Assembly (NCBI GenBank): GCA_964397485.1
Contig: CAYNHT010000001.1
Coordinates: forward strand, 62,001 to 126,000
Source of the DNA: CAYNHT01 sp964397485
GTDB taxonomy: Bacteria; Bacillota_I; Bacilli_A; RF39; UBA660
Length of the DNA: 64,000 nucleotides
Direction of reading: 5' to 3'
The notes under the pieces: model-generated
Seen by the model: only the letters and a program-made list of their open reading frames with translations
Told to the model about the DNA's origin: nothing
Database searches by the model: none
Shown here: one piece after another, positions 1-8,874 of the stretch
How positions within the stretch are numbered: position 1 is the first letter of the stretch
How the letters are laid out: each line of letters opens with the position of its first letter
Position numbers and translations under genes: made by a program

Positions 1-35
1 AGAGTGTATTGCAAAAATATAGAAAGGATGATTAG

Positions 36-344
36 ATGGAAATAATGGGAAACAATAGTAATTTCAATGAATTAATTAATGGAGATTTAGTTTTAGTTGA
101 TTTCTTTGCAACTTGGTGCGGACCTTGCAAGATGTTAACACCAGTGTTGGAAGATTTGGCAAGTGATCGAAGTGAAATTAAAATTGTTAAAGTAGACATC
201 GATGAAAGTTCTGACTTAGCTAGACAATACGGAGTTATGAGTGTACCAACTTTAATGTTATTTAAAAACGGTAATTTGGTGGCATCACAAAGTGGATATA
301 TGCCAAAAGAATTAATTGTTAGATGGATTGATTCAAATAAATAA
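36..344 (+). CDS. trxA: Thioredoxin
   Basis: Small cytoplasmic dithiol-disulfide oxidoreductase that keeps protein cysteines reduced, normally recycled by thioredoxin reductase. The 102-residue product is of normal family length and carries the active site W27-C28-G29-P30-C31 after a predicted beta strand, plus the conserved cis-proline segment SVPTLMLF near residue 70. The ATG at 36 follows a GAAAGGA ribosome site. A hairpin terminator directly after the stop makes it the last gene of its transcript. The upstream promoter or operon is mostly outside the window. Confidence 0.95.
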   Translation: MEIMGNNSNFNELINGDLVLVDFFATWCGPCKMLTPVLEDLASDRSEIKIVKVDIDESSDLARQYGVMSVPTLMLFKNGNLVASQSGYMPKELIVRWIDSNK

Positions 345-368
345 AGAATATATAATATTCTTTTTTTA
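343..368 (+). terminator. Terminator after trxA
   Basis: Perfect 9-bp stem AAAGAATAT/ATATTCTTT (343-351 and 355-363) with a 3-nt loop, followed by a T run. It overlaps the trxA stop codon. Confidence 0.75.
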
Positions 369-411
369 TTTAAAAGTATCATTAATACTAGATATATTAT
401 TTTCTTTTTTG

Positions 412-417
412 TATAAT
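412..417 (+). promoter_or_regulatory. -10 box for rsmE
   Basis: TATAAT lies only 16 nt before the rsmE ATG, so the predicted leader is about 10 nt and starts next to the GGTGAT ribosome site. No clear -35 hexamer is visible. Confidence 0.5.
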
Positions 418-433
418 ATAAGTGGTGATAAAA

Positions 434-1147
434 ATGCAAAGATATTTTTCTGAAAATAAAAAAAACAATCAATTAATACTTAATAAAGATGATTTACATC
501 ATATTAAAAAAGTGATGCGAATGAAAGATAATGATCTAATTGAAGTTGTGTATGAAAATAAAGTTTTTATTTGCAAGTTAAGTGAGATTAACAGTGATAT
601 TAAAATAAATATAATTAGTGAAGAAGAAGATGTTCAAAAAGATAAATTAGAAGTGACTTTAATAATTCCTTTGCTTAAAGAAAATAAGATGGATATTATT
701 TTACAGAAAGCTACAGAATTAGGTGTAAAAAGAATAATTCCTGTTATAACTGAGCGGAGCATTATTAAATTAGATGAAAAAAAAGAAACAAAAAAACAAG
801 AACGTTGGGTCAAAATTTGTAAGGAAGCTAGTGAACAATCTAAAAGAGTTGATATTCCTATTGTTAGTGAGGTAATGAATTTTAAGCAATTAGAATTACT
901 TGAAGGAGACAAAATAGTTTGCAGCACATCAGAAAAAGATAATAATATAAGATTATATTTGAAAAATAATAAAATGTGTGATAAAATAAATGTAGTAATT
1001 GGTCCTGAGGGTGGGCTGTCTAAAAGAGAAGAAGATTTGCTTGTTGAAATTGGTTTTAAACCTGTTTCGTTAGGAAAAAGAATAATGCGAGTGGAGACTG
1101 TTCCCTTATTTATTCTTAGTGTATTAAATTATGAATATATGGAGTGA
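434..1147 (+). CDS. rsmE: 16S rRNA (uracil-1498-N3)-methyltransferase RsmE
   Basis: SAM-dependent SPOUT-class enzyme that methylates N3 of U1498 in 16S rRNA. The N-terminal PUA-like region has the typical HHIKKVMRMK segment. The C-terminal trefoil knot shows IGPEGGLSKREED and LGKRIMRVETV, which build the SAM site. I start at the ATG at 434 (237 residues) and not at the tandem GTGs at 422/425, because those GTGs overlap the GTGGTGAT ribosome site. The next gene begins 4 nt after the TGA stop, so the two are probably cotranscribed. Confidence 0.93.
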   Translation: MQRYFSENKKNNQLILNKDDLHHIKKVMRMKDNDLIEVVYENKVFICKLSEINSDIKINIISEEEDVQKDKLEVTLIIPLLKENKMDIILQKATELGVKRIIPVITERSIIKLDEKKETKKQERWVKICKEASEQSKRVDIPIVSEVMNFKQLELLEGDKIVCSTSEKDNNIRLYLKNNKMCDKINVVIGPEGGLSKREEDLLVEIGFKPVSLGKRIMRVETVPLFILSVLNYEYME

Positions 1148-1151
1148 TATA

Positions 1152-1805
1152 ATGATGCAGTTATTTGATAATATTGTATTTATGTATACATTAATTGGTT
1201 TTTTATTTGTTTTGTGTGCCGTTTTATTATTCATAATCGGAAGTAGAAATAAACAAAAAAACATTGAAGAAGATTTTGTTATCTCAACTAAAATTGATAT
1301 TCCTAATCTAGAGGAAAAATATGAGGAAAAAGTTGACATTGAAAACATGTTAGAACAAATGCAACGTGATATTGAACAAAAAAATCTAGATGATGTAAGA
1401 ACGTTTGAAGACGAACAAGAACAAAAATCAATAATTAGTTATCAAGAATTGTTGAAGGTAAATAAAAAAGATGTTATTGTTGAAAATGAACAACAAAAAG
1501 TTAATTATATTGAAGATTCATATGAAGAAGTACCAGTTAAAAAATTTCAAACAACTGAATTTATTTCACCGATATATGGGAGATTGGATAATAAAGCAAA
1601 ATATCCAACCATCCCTAATTTCAAAGAAGGTAAAGAAGATATTAGAAAAGAAATAAAATCAGAAATAAAAAAAGAGGAAATACCAACAGTTAATAGTAAT
1701 ATGGAATTAGAAAAAGTGCTGAATTTAAAAGCTTTAAGCGAAGAAATAAAAAGAAATGATGATTTTTTAAATATGTTAAAAGAGTTTAGAAAAAATTTAG
1801 AATAA
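1152..1805 (+). CDS. Membrane-anchored protein of unknown function, charged tail
   Basis: Unrecognised 217-residue protein. The N terminus has one hydrophobic helix (about residues 5-30, FMYTLIGFLFVLCAVLLFII), followed by a long Glu/Lys-rich, probably coiled or disordered cytoplasmic region. This layout is common in small division or wall-associated anchors, but I see no named domain. The ATG at 1152 is chosen because GGAG sits 7 nt upstream; an ATG at 1131 would overlap rsmE without a ribosome site. It ends on a hairpin (1801-1824) that precedes mtaB. Confidence 0.7.
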   Translation: MMQLFDNIVFMYTLIGFLFVLCAVLLFIIGSRNKQKNIEEDFVISTKIDIPNLEEKYEEKVDIENMLEQMQRDIEQKNLDDVRTFEDEQEQKSIISYQELLKVNKKDVIVENEQQKVNYIEDSYEEVPVKKFQTTEFISPIYGRLDNKAKYPTIPNFKEGKEDIRKEIKSEIKKEEIPTVNSNMELEKVLNLKALSEEIKRNDDFLNMLKEFRKNLE

Positions 1806-1824
1806 GCCTTTGGCTTATTTTTTT
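1801..1824 (+). terminator. Terminator between the anchor protein and mtaB
   Basis: Stem AATAAGCC/GGCTTATT (1801-1808, 1812-1819) with a TTT loop and a T run. It overlaps the preceding stop codon and ends 11 nt before the mtaB ATG, so it may act as a partial terminator. Confidence 0.75.
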
Positions 1825-1834
1825 GGAGGTATAT

Positions 1835-3130
1835 ATGAAATTTGGAATAGCAACCTTAGGATGTAAGGTAAATACTTATGAATCAAATGTTATGATAGAC
1901 TTACTTAAAAAAAAGGGATATGAAGAAGTTAAGTTTAACGATTTTGCTGATATTTATATCGTCAATACTTGTACTGTTACAAATACAGCTGATAGTAAAT
2001 CAATAAAAGTAGTAAGGCAAGCCATTAAAAGAAATGAGAATGCTATTATTATAGTAGTTGGGTGCTTAGTTCAAAATCAAAAAGAATCTGTTGAAAGTAT
2101 AGATGGTGTAGATATAATAATTGGTAATAAAAATAAAACGGAGATTGTTGCTTATATTGAAGAATTTATACAAAAAAAAGAAAGATTAGTAAATGTAATA
2201 GATATTAATAATTCTTCTTTTGAAAATATGCAGTTAAGTGATTTTAATCAAACTAGAGCTTTTGTTAAGATTCAAGATGGATGTAATAATTACTGTACTT
2301 ATTGTATTATTCCTTATACAAGAGGAAATGTTTGCAGTAAGCCTTCTGTTCAAGTTTTAGATGAAATAAAGCGACTTGTATCAACTGGCCACAAAGAGAT
2401 TGTCTTAACCGGTATTCATACTGCTAATTATGGAGTCGATTTAGATAATTATGAATTTGCTAATTTGCTAGAGGATCTAGTAAAAATAAAAGGATTAGAG
2501 CGTATTCGTATATCATCTATTGAAATAACAGAAATTAATGACAAAATAATAGATATAATAAAAAATAATGATATTCTAGTAGATCACATGCATATTCCAT
2601 TGCAATCAGGTTCTAATGCAATTTTGAAATTGATGAATAGAAAATATGATACCAATTATTTTATTTCTAAAATAGAACAGTTACGTAAAATTAGACCAAA
2701 TATATCAATTACGACTGATGTAATAGTAGGGTTTCCGAGTGAAACAGACATAGAATTTAATGAAACAATTGAAACTATTAAAAAAGTAAATTTTACTAAA
2801 TTGCATGTGTTCCCTTATTCTAAAAGAAACGGAACACCGGCAGCTGTTATGGATAATCAAGTTGATGAACTAACGAAGAAAAAAAGAGTGAAGATATTAA
2901 TGGAAATATCTAAAGAACTTGAAACTAACTACATGAATCGTTTTATTGGTGCTGTTGTTACTGTTTTACCAGAGGTAGAAAAAGATGGCTACTTAATCGG
3001 TCATACGGGAAATTACTTATTAGTCAAAGCTAAAATAGATGGCAAATTTAACCATGATACTGTAAAATGTAAAATAGAAAGCATTAATTATCCTTATCTT
3101 ATGGCAAGTTTAATTGACACAAACAATTAA
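1835..3130 (+). CDS. mtaB: tRNA t6A37 methylthiotransferase MtaB
   Basis: Radical-SAM methylthiotransferase that converts N6-threonylcarbamoyladenosine-37 to its 2-methylthio form in tRNAs reading ANN codons. The N-terminal domain has cysteines 10, 46 and 77 for the auxiliary Fe-S cluster, the first within the MtaB signature TLGCKVNTYES. The radical-SAM triad is C150-x3-C154-x2-C157 (CNNYCTYC). A TRAM-like domain ends the protein. 431 residues is normal. The start is the ATG at 1835 behind GGAGGT; the in-frame TTG at 1823 overlaps the terminator T run. The TLGCKVNTYES signature favours MtaB over MiaB or RimO. Confidence 0.93.
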   Translation: MKFGIATLGCKVNTYESNVMIDLLKKKGYEEVKFNDFADIYIVNTCTVTNTADSKSIKVVRQAIKRNENAIIIVVGCLVQNQKESVESIDGVDIIIGNKNKTEIVAYIEEFIQKKERLVNVIDINNSSFENMQLSDFNQTRAFVKIQDGCNNYCTYCIIPYTRGNVCSKPSVQVLDEIKRLVSTGHKEIVLTGIHTANYGVDLDNYEFANLLEDLVKIKGLERIRISSIEITEINDKIIDIIKNNDILVDHMHIPLQSGSNAILKLMNRKYDTNYFISKIEQLRKIRPNISITTDVIVGFPSETDIEFNETIETIKKVNFTKLHVFPYSKRNGTPAAVMDNQVDELTKKKRVKILMEISKELETNYMNRFIGAVVTVLPEVEKDGYLIGHTGNYLLVKAKIDGKFNHDTVKCKIESINYPYLMASLIDTNN

Positions 3131-3161
3131 TTATAGTATATTTATTGTAGGAGGGCATGGT

Positions 3162-3803
3162 ATGAAAGATAATAATTTTAATTCAAATGAAATGTATAAT
3201 CGAGCTAGAACAAATAGTGTTGGAGAACAAAAACAAGTTAGATATGTAAAGATGAAAAAAGACGTGCATTTTTCTAGATTAAAGGCAATGTTTATAGTTG
3301 GCAGTATAGTAGCGATTATTGCTACTAGTGGTATATTTTATACCGTTGACAAAATAACTGATATGTATCAAACGTCAACTATAGTTAAAGAAAATATTCA
3401 ATATGGAAAGAAATTAGTTAATGAGAATACAAAAAGAACTTCTGATAATCAAAATTTTTATTATGAAACTTATGATATTGCTCATGAATTGGTAAAGGAT
3501 CCTGCTAATTTTGATGGGAACTTATATGGTGTATATACTTCGATTGGATACAACAAAGCAAGTCAACTTAAACAAATGGAGGACGTTGTTTCTTATGTTG
3601 GGTCAATTGTTTCTTCAAGTAAAGAGGATTTAGGGATAAATTATTATAAAGATTTTACTGATTACTGTATAAAAAAAGGTTTTGTAAAAGAGGATGGGAC
3701 TATTGATTTAAGTGCATATGAAAAAGCTGTTAGAAGTCAATTAGTAAAAGAACAACAAATAAATAAATTGCAAGAAGAAGTAACGAACTTTAAGACTAGA
3801 TAG
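3162..3803 (+). CDS. Single-pass membrane protein of unknown function
   Basis: Unrecognised 213-residue protein. A polar, Lys/Arg-rich N-terminal segment of about 45 residues is followed by one transmembrane helix (FIVGSIVAIIATSGIFYTV). The long extracytoplasmic part ends in a predicted coiled coil (KEQQINKLQEEVTNFKTR). The start is the ATG at 3162, 7 nt after AGGAGG (3149-3154). The next gene starts 9 nt later, so the two are likely one transcript. No catalytic motif is visible. Confidence 0.7.
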   Translation: MKDNNFNSNEMYNRARTNSVGEQKQVRYVKMKKDVHFSRLKAMFIVGSIVAIIATSGIFYTVDKITDMYQTSTIVKENIQYGKKLVNENTKRTSDNQNFYYETYDIAHELVKDPANFDGNLYGVYTSIGYNKASQLKQMEDVVSYVGSIVSSSKEDLGINYYKDFTDYCIKKGFVKEDGTIDLSAYEKAVRSQLVKEQQINKLQEEVTNFKTR

Positions 3804-3812
3804 GGGAATTTT

Positions 3813-4046
3813 ATGAATAGCATTTTAGAAACAGTGACATTAGAAGATGGTAAAACATGTGCTGTTATTGATGAAATATCAGATAATGACATTACATATG
3901 TGTACTTAACTAATGTAGAAGATGAAACGGATTTTTATATCCGTAAACTTAAAGATGATCCAGCTGGTAAATTACTTGTTGGGCTATCAAATGATGAAGA
4001 ATTTGATCGCGCATTAGCAATTTTTGCTAAAAAATATAACAATTAA
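3813..4046 (+). CDS. DUF1292 family protein (YrzB-like)
   Basis: 77-residue acidic protein matching the DUF1292/YrzB pattern: a short beta-rich fold that begins with VTLEDGKTCAVIDEI and continues with YVYLTNVEDETDFYIRKL. The function of this widespread Bacillota family is not established. In Bacillus subtilis it sits with the yrrK-yrzL genes, but here it follows an unknown membrane protein. The gene ends just before a strong terminator. The family call rests on length and sequence pattern only. Confidence 0.75.
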   Translation: MNSILETVTLEDGKTCAVIDEISDNDITYVYLTNVEDETDFYIRKLKDDPAGKLLVGLSNDEEFDRALAIFAKKYNN

Positions 4047-4048
4047 TC

Positions 4049-4075
4049 AATGTTCCTTTGTGGAACATTTTTTTT
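4049..4075 (+). terminator. Terminator after the DUF1292 gene
   Basis: Stem AATGTTCC/GGAACATT (4049-4056, 4062-4069) followed by a run of nine T. Confidence 0.85.
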
Positions 4076-4101
4076 GTGATAAAATGATATAAGGTGATGT
4101 T

Positions 4102-6315
4102 ATGAGAAACTATATAAAAGGAAACTACAGACGTACTATTTTCAAATCGGATAATGGTTATGTAATTGGACTATTTAAAATTAAAGACACTAATACGGAA
4201 TCAATGCAAGACTACATAAATAAATCCGTAACATTTACTGGATATTTTCATGATTTAAATGAAGATGATACATATATATTTTATGGTGAAGAAGTGGATC
4301 ATCCACGTTATGGGTTTCAATATCAAGTAAGTGATTATGAAAGAGTCAAACCTGAAGATAAGGAAGGTATAGTTGAATTTTTAGCAAGTGACTTATTTCC
4401 TGGTGTGGGTGAAAAATTAGCCCAAACAATAGTTGAAACTTTAGGAGAAAAAACCTTGGAACGTATTTTAGAAGATGAATCATGTTTGTTATTAGTACCA
4501 AAATTATCTGCAAAAAAAGCAAGTAAAATTTATGAAATACTAACTAAATATGAAGAGAGTCATAAAACGATCGTATATTTGTGTGAGTTGGGTTTTGCGA
4601 TGAAAGATGCATTAAAAATATATAATGTCTATAACAATAATACAATTCCATATTTGGAACATAATATTTATAGAATAGTAGATGAAGTTGATGATATCAC
4701 TTTCAATAAAATAGATAAATTATTTACCAAATTTAATATTAGTCCGACTGATGAAAGAAGAATAAAAGCTTGTATTCATTATATTATGCAAGTTTTAATT
4801 AACAATACAGGTAATACTTACTTAAACTATCAAGAGATATTAAATGGTGTTATAAAGTATTTAAATATAATTATCGATGATTCGGAGTTTGGAATTTATT
4901 TAAACGAGTTACAATTAGAATCCAAAATCGTAGTAGAGGAAGATAAGTACTATTTGAAAGAAGTTCATGATGCAGAAATTAATATTGTAAATAAAATTAA
5001 AACATTGAAAAACTTACCAAAAACTAAATACAAAAATCTTGATAGCTATATTAATTACTTAGAAGAAGGTAATGATATTACTTATAATGACATGCAAAAA
5101 GAAGCGATAATAAAAGCCTTAGAGAATAATATTGTAGTTATAACAGGTGGTCCTGGTACTGGCAAAACAACCATTATTAAAGCAATAGTGGAATTGTATA
5201 AAAAACTTAATAAGTTATCAGACGATCAACTTAATGATGCATTATGTCTATTAGCTCCAACAGGAAGAGCAAGTAAAAGGATGAGCGAATCTACTCTAAT
5301 GCCGGCAATGACTATCCATCGCTTTTTAAAATGGAATAAGGAATCTAATCAGTTTGGCATTAATGAATATAATAAAGATATGAGTAAATTAATTATAATT
5401 GATGAAGTAAGTATGATTGACATTAATTTACTTGATAATTTATTTAAAGGTCTTACGGATAACATAAAATTAGTATTAGTTGGTGATTATCATCAGTTAC
5501 CTAGTGTCGGACCTGGTCAAATTTTAAAAGATATAATCGAAAGTAAATGTGTTGATACAATATATCTTAATATGTTATATCGTCAAGATGAAAATTCTTA
5601 TATTACAACATTAGCACATGAAATAAATACTGAAAGTTTAAGTGAAAATTTTTTAGAACCACATAGTGATTATAAATTTTTAGAATGTTCTTCAAGGGCA
5701 ATTATTAATAGTTTAAATAATATATGTAATCAAATAATTGATAAAGGTTATGATTACAAACAAGTTCAAATCATGGCTCCTATGTATAGAGGCGAAAACG
5801 GTATAGATAATTTAAATAAGAAATTACAACAAGTTTTTAATCCAAAGGATGATAGTAAAAAAGAAATTAGTCATGGTGATGTTATATTTAGAGAAAACGA
5901 TAAGGTGTTGCAACTTGTAAATATGCCTGATGAGAATGTTTTTAATGGTGATATTGGTATTATAAAAAATATTGTTATGGCAAATACTAGTTCTAGTGGT
6001 AAAAATGAGGTTCACGTCGATTTTGATGGAACTTTAGTTAAATACTACAACAAAGATTTAATTAAGCTTAAACATGGTTTTATTGTATCTATTCATAAGT
6101 CACAAGGAAGTGAATTTGAAATAGTTATTATGCCAATTGCAAGTAGTTATCAACGTATGCTTTTTAGAAAATTAATATATACTGGTATTACTAGGGCAAA
6201 AAGAAAATTGATTTTATTAGGTGAACCTAAAGCTTTTATTTATGGAATTAATAACAACAATGAATATTTAAGAAAAACAGATTTATTAAATAAATTAGTG
6301 TATAATTTGAAGTAA
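4102..6315 (+). CDS. recD2: ATP-dependent DNA helicase RecD2
   Basis: SF1B 5'-3' DNA helicase of the RecD2 type, used in DNA repair and replication-fork maintenance without RecBC. The N-terminal third has the RecD2-specific helix-hairpin-helix segment (LFPGVGEKLAQTIVETLGEKT). The motor has Walker A GGPGTGKT (residues 349-356), Walker B IIIDEVSMID, motif III GDYHQLPSVGPGQ, and the C-terminal GFIVSIHKSQGSEF and YTGITRAKRKL motifs. 737 residues fits the family. A TGATAAAAT -10-like element ends 16 nt before the ATG, predicting a very short leader. Confidence 0.95.
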   Translation: MRNYIKGNYRRTIFKSDNGYVIGLFKIKDTNTESMQDYINKSVTFTGYFHDLNEDDTYIFYGEEVDHPRYGFQYQVSDYERVKPEDKEGIVEFLASDLFPGVGEKLAQTIVETLGEKTLERILEDESCLLLVPKLSAKKASKIYEILTKYEESHKTIVYLCELGFAMKDALKIYNVYNNNTIPYLEHNIYRIVDEVDDITFNKIDKLFTKFNISPTDERRIKACIHYIMQVLINNTGNTYLNYQEILNGVIKYLNIIIDDSEFGIYLNELQLESKIVVEEDKYYLKEVHDAEINIVNKIKTLKNLPKTKYKNLDSYINYLEEGNDITYNDMQKEAIIKALENNIVVITGGPGTGKTTIIKAIVELYKKLNKLSDDQLNDALCLLAPTGRASKRMSESTLMPAMTIHRFLKWNKESNQFGINEYNKDMSKLIIIDEVSMIDINLLDNLFKGLTDNIKLVLVGDYHQLPSVGPGQILKDIIESKCVDTIYLNMLYRQDENSYITTLAHEINTESLSENFLEPHSDYKFLECSSRAIINSLNNICNQIIDKGYDYKQVQIMAPMYRGENGIDNLNKKLQQVFNPKDDSKKEISHGDVIFRENDKVLQLVNMPDENVFNGDIGIIKNIVMANTSSSGKNEVHVDFDGTLVKYYNKDLIKLKHGFIVSIHKSQGSEFEIVIMPIASSYQRMLFRKLIYTGITRAKRKLILLGEPKAFIYGINNNNEYLRKTDLLNKLVYNLK

Positions 6316-6391
6316 ATAATTCAAACTAATATTGTATGTATGATAAATTTCTACATACGATTTCATATTTTTTAGCTAAGAGGGTGATTAG

Positions 6392-6544
6392 ATGAAATTA
6401 GGTAGAAATATAGCACTTATGGCATTAGGTGCTGGAGCTGTTTTAGCATATCAAAGGTATAATAAACCAGTAATGAGAAAAGTGGAAAAAGTCGTTGATA
6501 GAACGATGAAAAAAACTAATGATGCGCTAGAAAATATGATGTAA
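6392..6544 (+). CDS. 50-residue membrane or amphipathic protein
   Basis: Short ORF between recD2 and a strong terminator, preceded by AGAGGGTGATT 3 nt before the ATG. The product starts MKLGRNIALMALGAGAVLAY, a single hydrophobic helix, followed by a basic, amphipathic tail (VMRKVEKVVDRTMKKTNDAL). The ribosome site, clean stop and directly following terminator at 6546 support it as a real gene. An imperfect hairpin (GTATGTA/TACATAC, 6334-6358) lies between recD2 and this ORF. Function unknown; the layout recalls YtxH-like small proteins. Confidence 0.7.
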   Translation: MKLGRNIALMALGAGAVLAYQRYNKPVMRKVEKVVDRTMKKTNDALENMM

Positions 6545-6545
6545 C

Positions 6546-6574
6546 AAAATCCCCCATATTGGGGGATTTTTTTT
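6546..6574 (+). terminator. Terminator after the small membrane protein
   Basis: Perfect 10-bp stem AAAATCCCCC/GGGGGATTTT with loop ATATT, followed by eight T. Very strong. Confidence 0.93.
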
Positions 6575-6600
6575 GTTGTACCTAAATGAAGGCGTTTTAC

Positions 6601-6629
6601 TTGAACTTACTTTTTTTCTATGTTATAAT
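6601..6629 (+). promoter_or_regulatory. Promoter of the 6653 gene
   Basis: TTGAAC (6601-6606), 17-nt spacer, TATAAT (6624-6629). It precedes the membrane protein/HAD/ASCH gene set. Confidence 0.85.
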
Positions 6630-6652
6630 TTTTAATATAGAAAGAGGTAAAA

Positions 6653-7786
6653 ATGAATAAAAACAGATTGTACAACATTATTTTTCCAATATGGTTATTA
6701 GCTGTTTTCCCACCATTAATTCTTATTATTTTACCAGTTAATTTTATTATTGACAGTTTAATATTACTTATTGGATTAAAAATTTTAAAAATATATGATA
6801 TAAAAGCAATTTATAAAAAAGTTATTTTAAAAATATGGATAATAGGATTTGTAGCTGATATTATCGGAACACTAATACTATTAATGTCACAATTTTTAGG
6901 AACAAATCCTTTTATTTATGAGAACTTTACAACTCCGCTATCAACCAATCCATTTAATAATCCATACGCATTGATATTCTGTATATTTGCTATAATAGTA
7001 AGTATGGTTCTTATTTATTTTTTAAATAAAAAAATCAGTTTTATTAATACAGGTATAAGTGATAGACATAAAACCATATTATCGTTAATCCTTGCAATTA
7101 CTACTGCACCTTATTTATTTCTATTTCCAACAGAATTAATTGTAAAAAATGATTATCAAACGTATATTAATAAGTTAGAACAATATAAAGAAACATATGT
7201 CAGTGATAAAAATACTGTTAGTGAAATTTTGGATAATTTAGACAGTAAAAATCATATGATTGATTTTAGCATTAGTAGTAACTTAAAGCCATTTTCAATA
7301 ACTATAAACTATACTGACAGCATTGATAATACATTATATAAAACAATGGAAGAAGATGCGGCGATTCTTTTTAATTTAATTAAGGATGTCGAGTTAGTTT
7401 CATACTATATGAATGATCAGACTTATAATTTTTATTATGAAGATATAAATAAAATATATGATGATAGCATAAAAAACAAACCTTTAAGTGAAATTAAATT
7501 GCGTTATAAAACAGGATTATTTAATGACCCTTATGTTACATATTTGGGTAATATTGATGGAATATACGAACTTTTTGATGAATCAACTTTTTGTAGTGGT
7601 GAAGTAGAAGTAGTAGCTGAAGATGATAATTATTACTATTCATTAAGTTGTACGCAAATTGATTATCTATATTTAGTTGATAAATCAGATAATAAATACT
7701 ATATTAGATCTGCAATTCAAGATAATGTAGTTAGTATACAACAGTTATTAAAGACAAATTTAAAGATATATAAGGAGAAAAAATGA
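6653..7786 (+). CDS. Multi-pass membrane protein with an extracytoplasmic domain, unknown
   Basis: Unrecognised 377-residue protein. The N-terminal 170 residues hold about five transmembrane helices. The rest (about residue 175 on) is a soluble, acidic domain predicted outside the membrane, with two cysteines (FCSGEVEV and LSCTQIDY) that could pair. No known catalytic motif is seen. It has its own promoter, and the HAD phosphatase starts 2 nt after its stop, so the two are cotranscribed. Confidence 0.7.
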   Translation: MNKNRLYNIIFPIWLLAVFPPLILIILPVNFIIDSLILLIGLKILKIYDIKAIYKKVILKIWIIGFVADIIGTLILLMSQFLGTNPFIYENFTTPLSTNPFNNPYALIFCIFAIIVSMVLIYFLNKKISFINTGISDRHKTILSLILAITTAPYLFLFPTELIVKNDYQTYINKLEQYKETYVSDKNTVSEILDNLDSKNHMIDFSISSNLKPFSITINYTDSIDNTLYKTMEEDAAILFNLIKDVELVSYYMNDQTYNFYYEDINKIYDDSIKNKPLSEIKLRYKTGLFNDPYVTYLGNIDGIYELFDESTFCSGEVEVVAEDDNYYYSLSCTQIDYLYLVDKSDNKYYIRSAIQDNVVSIQQLLKTNLKIYKEKK

Positions 7787-7787
7787 T

Positions 7788-8486
7788 ATGAAAATTTTAG
7801 CTAGTGATTTTGATAAAACATTATTTACGAGTGATTATAAAAAAAACATTTTAAAAATAAACGAATTTGTTGATAAAGGAAATATTTTTATAATCGCAAC
7901 AGGTAGAAATATAACTCATTTAAAAGAGGATATAAATGGACATAATATTAAATATGAATACTTAATTTGTAATGATGGGGCTATTATTTTCGATAAAGAT
8001 CATAACGTAGTATATCGTAAAGATATTGATCCAGAAATAGTTAAACCTATTTTTGACATTTTAAGTAAAGATAAGAACATTATGTTTGCCACCATTGATG
8101 ATAGTGTAAATTATGTTAATAATACTGAAATGCCAGCAAATGCTATTTTAGGTAGACCATTTGATATTGATGAAGCAGAAAATGTCTTATCAGAAATTTT
8201 AAATAAGTATCCTTCGGTAAATGGATACACTAGTGATAACTGGGTAAATATTACCGATAGTATGACAAGTAAGGGCAATGCTGTAAAGATTATTCAAGAA
8301 ATGTTAAATATAGAAAAAGAAGATGTTTATACAGTTGGAGATAATATAAATGATATTTCTATGAATGAAATTTATAATGGATATGCAATGGAAGATGGCC
8401 ATCCAGAATTAATTAGAATAAGTAAAGGAACTACAACATCAGTATCTAACTTAATTGATTTAATATATGAAAACGATAACAATTAA
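7788..8486 (+). CDS. HAD-superfamily Cof-type phosphatase
   Basis: Cytoplasmic sugar-phosphate or nucleotide phosphatase of the Cof/HAD-IIB group. Motif I is ASDFDKTLF (nucleophile D7 and acid/base D9), motif II is IIATGR, and motif IV is VGDNINDISM. The cap is short, giving 232 residues. Substrate cannot be told from sequence. It follows the membrane protein with 1 nt between stop and start, and it overlaps the ASCH gene by 20 nt, so the three form one operon. Confidence 0.85.
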   Translation: MKILASDFDKTLFTSDYKKNILKINEFVDKGNIFIIATGRNITHLKEDINGHNIKYEYLICNDGAIIFDKDHNVVYRKDIDPEIVKPIFDILSKDKNIMFATIDDSVNYVNNTEMPANAILGRPFDIDEAENVLSEILNKYPSVNGYTSDNWVNITDSMTSKGNAVKIIQEMLNIEKEDVYTVGDNINDISMNEIYNGYAMEDGHPELIRISKGTTTSVSNLIDLIYENDNN

Positions 8487-8859
8487 ACAACCGTATGCAT
8501 CATTGATAATTAATGGTTACAAAGAGTATGAGTTTAGGAGTTGGAAAACAAAATATCGTGGTGATTTATTAATTCATGCTGGAAAAAAAATTGATAAAGA
8601 AATGTTAAACAAAGTTAAACATCTTAATTTAGAATATCCAACTGGCTGTATAATAGGTATGGTAAGATTAGATGACTGCTTGACAGTTGATAATCTTTTG
8701 CTTGACATTTTCAATACTAACTTATTAATATATGGTAATAAAAGTGATTATGGTGGTTATGCCTGGAAATTAACAAATGTAAAAAAATTTGATAATACAA
8801 TTGCTGTAAATGGTAAACTAAGTCTTTGGGAATATAATATAAAAACTGATACTTTATAA
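8467..8859 (+). CDS. ASCH domain protein
   Basis: 130-residue ASCH-fold (PUA-like) protein, a putative RNA- or modified-nucleotide-binding module. The beginning MKTITIKQPYASLIINGYKEYEFRSW and the segment YRGDLLIHAGKKID match the family pattern. The ATG lies inside the end of the HAD gene (20-nt overlap), and the ORF is closed by a bidirectional terminator. In vivo role unknown. Confidence 0.82.
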   Translation: MKTITIKQPYASLIINGYKEYEFRSWKTKYRGDLLIHAGKKIDKEMLNKVKHLNLEYPTGCIIGMVRLDDCLTVDNLLLDIFNTNLLIYGNKSDYGGYAWKLTNVKKFDNTIAVNGKLSLWEYNIKTDTL

Positions 8860-8874
8860 ATATCAGTTTTTTTT
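8842..8874. terminator. Bidirectional terminator between convergent genes
   Basis: Stem AAAACTGATA/TATCAGTTTT (8842-8851, 8861-8870) with T tracts on both sides. It serves the ASCH gene on plus and the CDP-alcohol transferase gene on minus. Confidence 0.85.
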
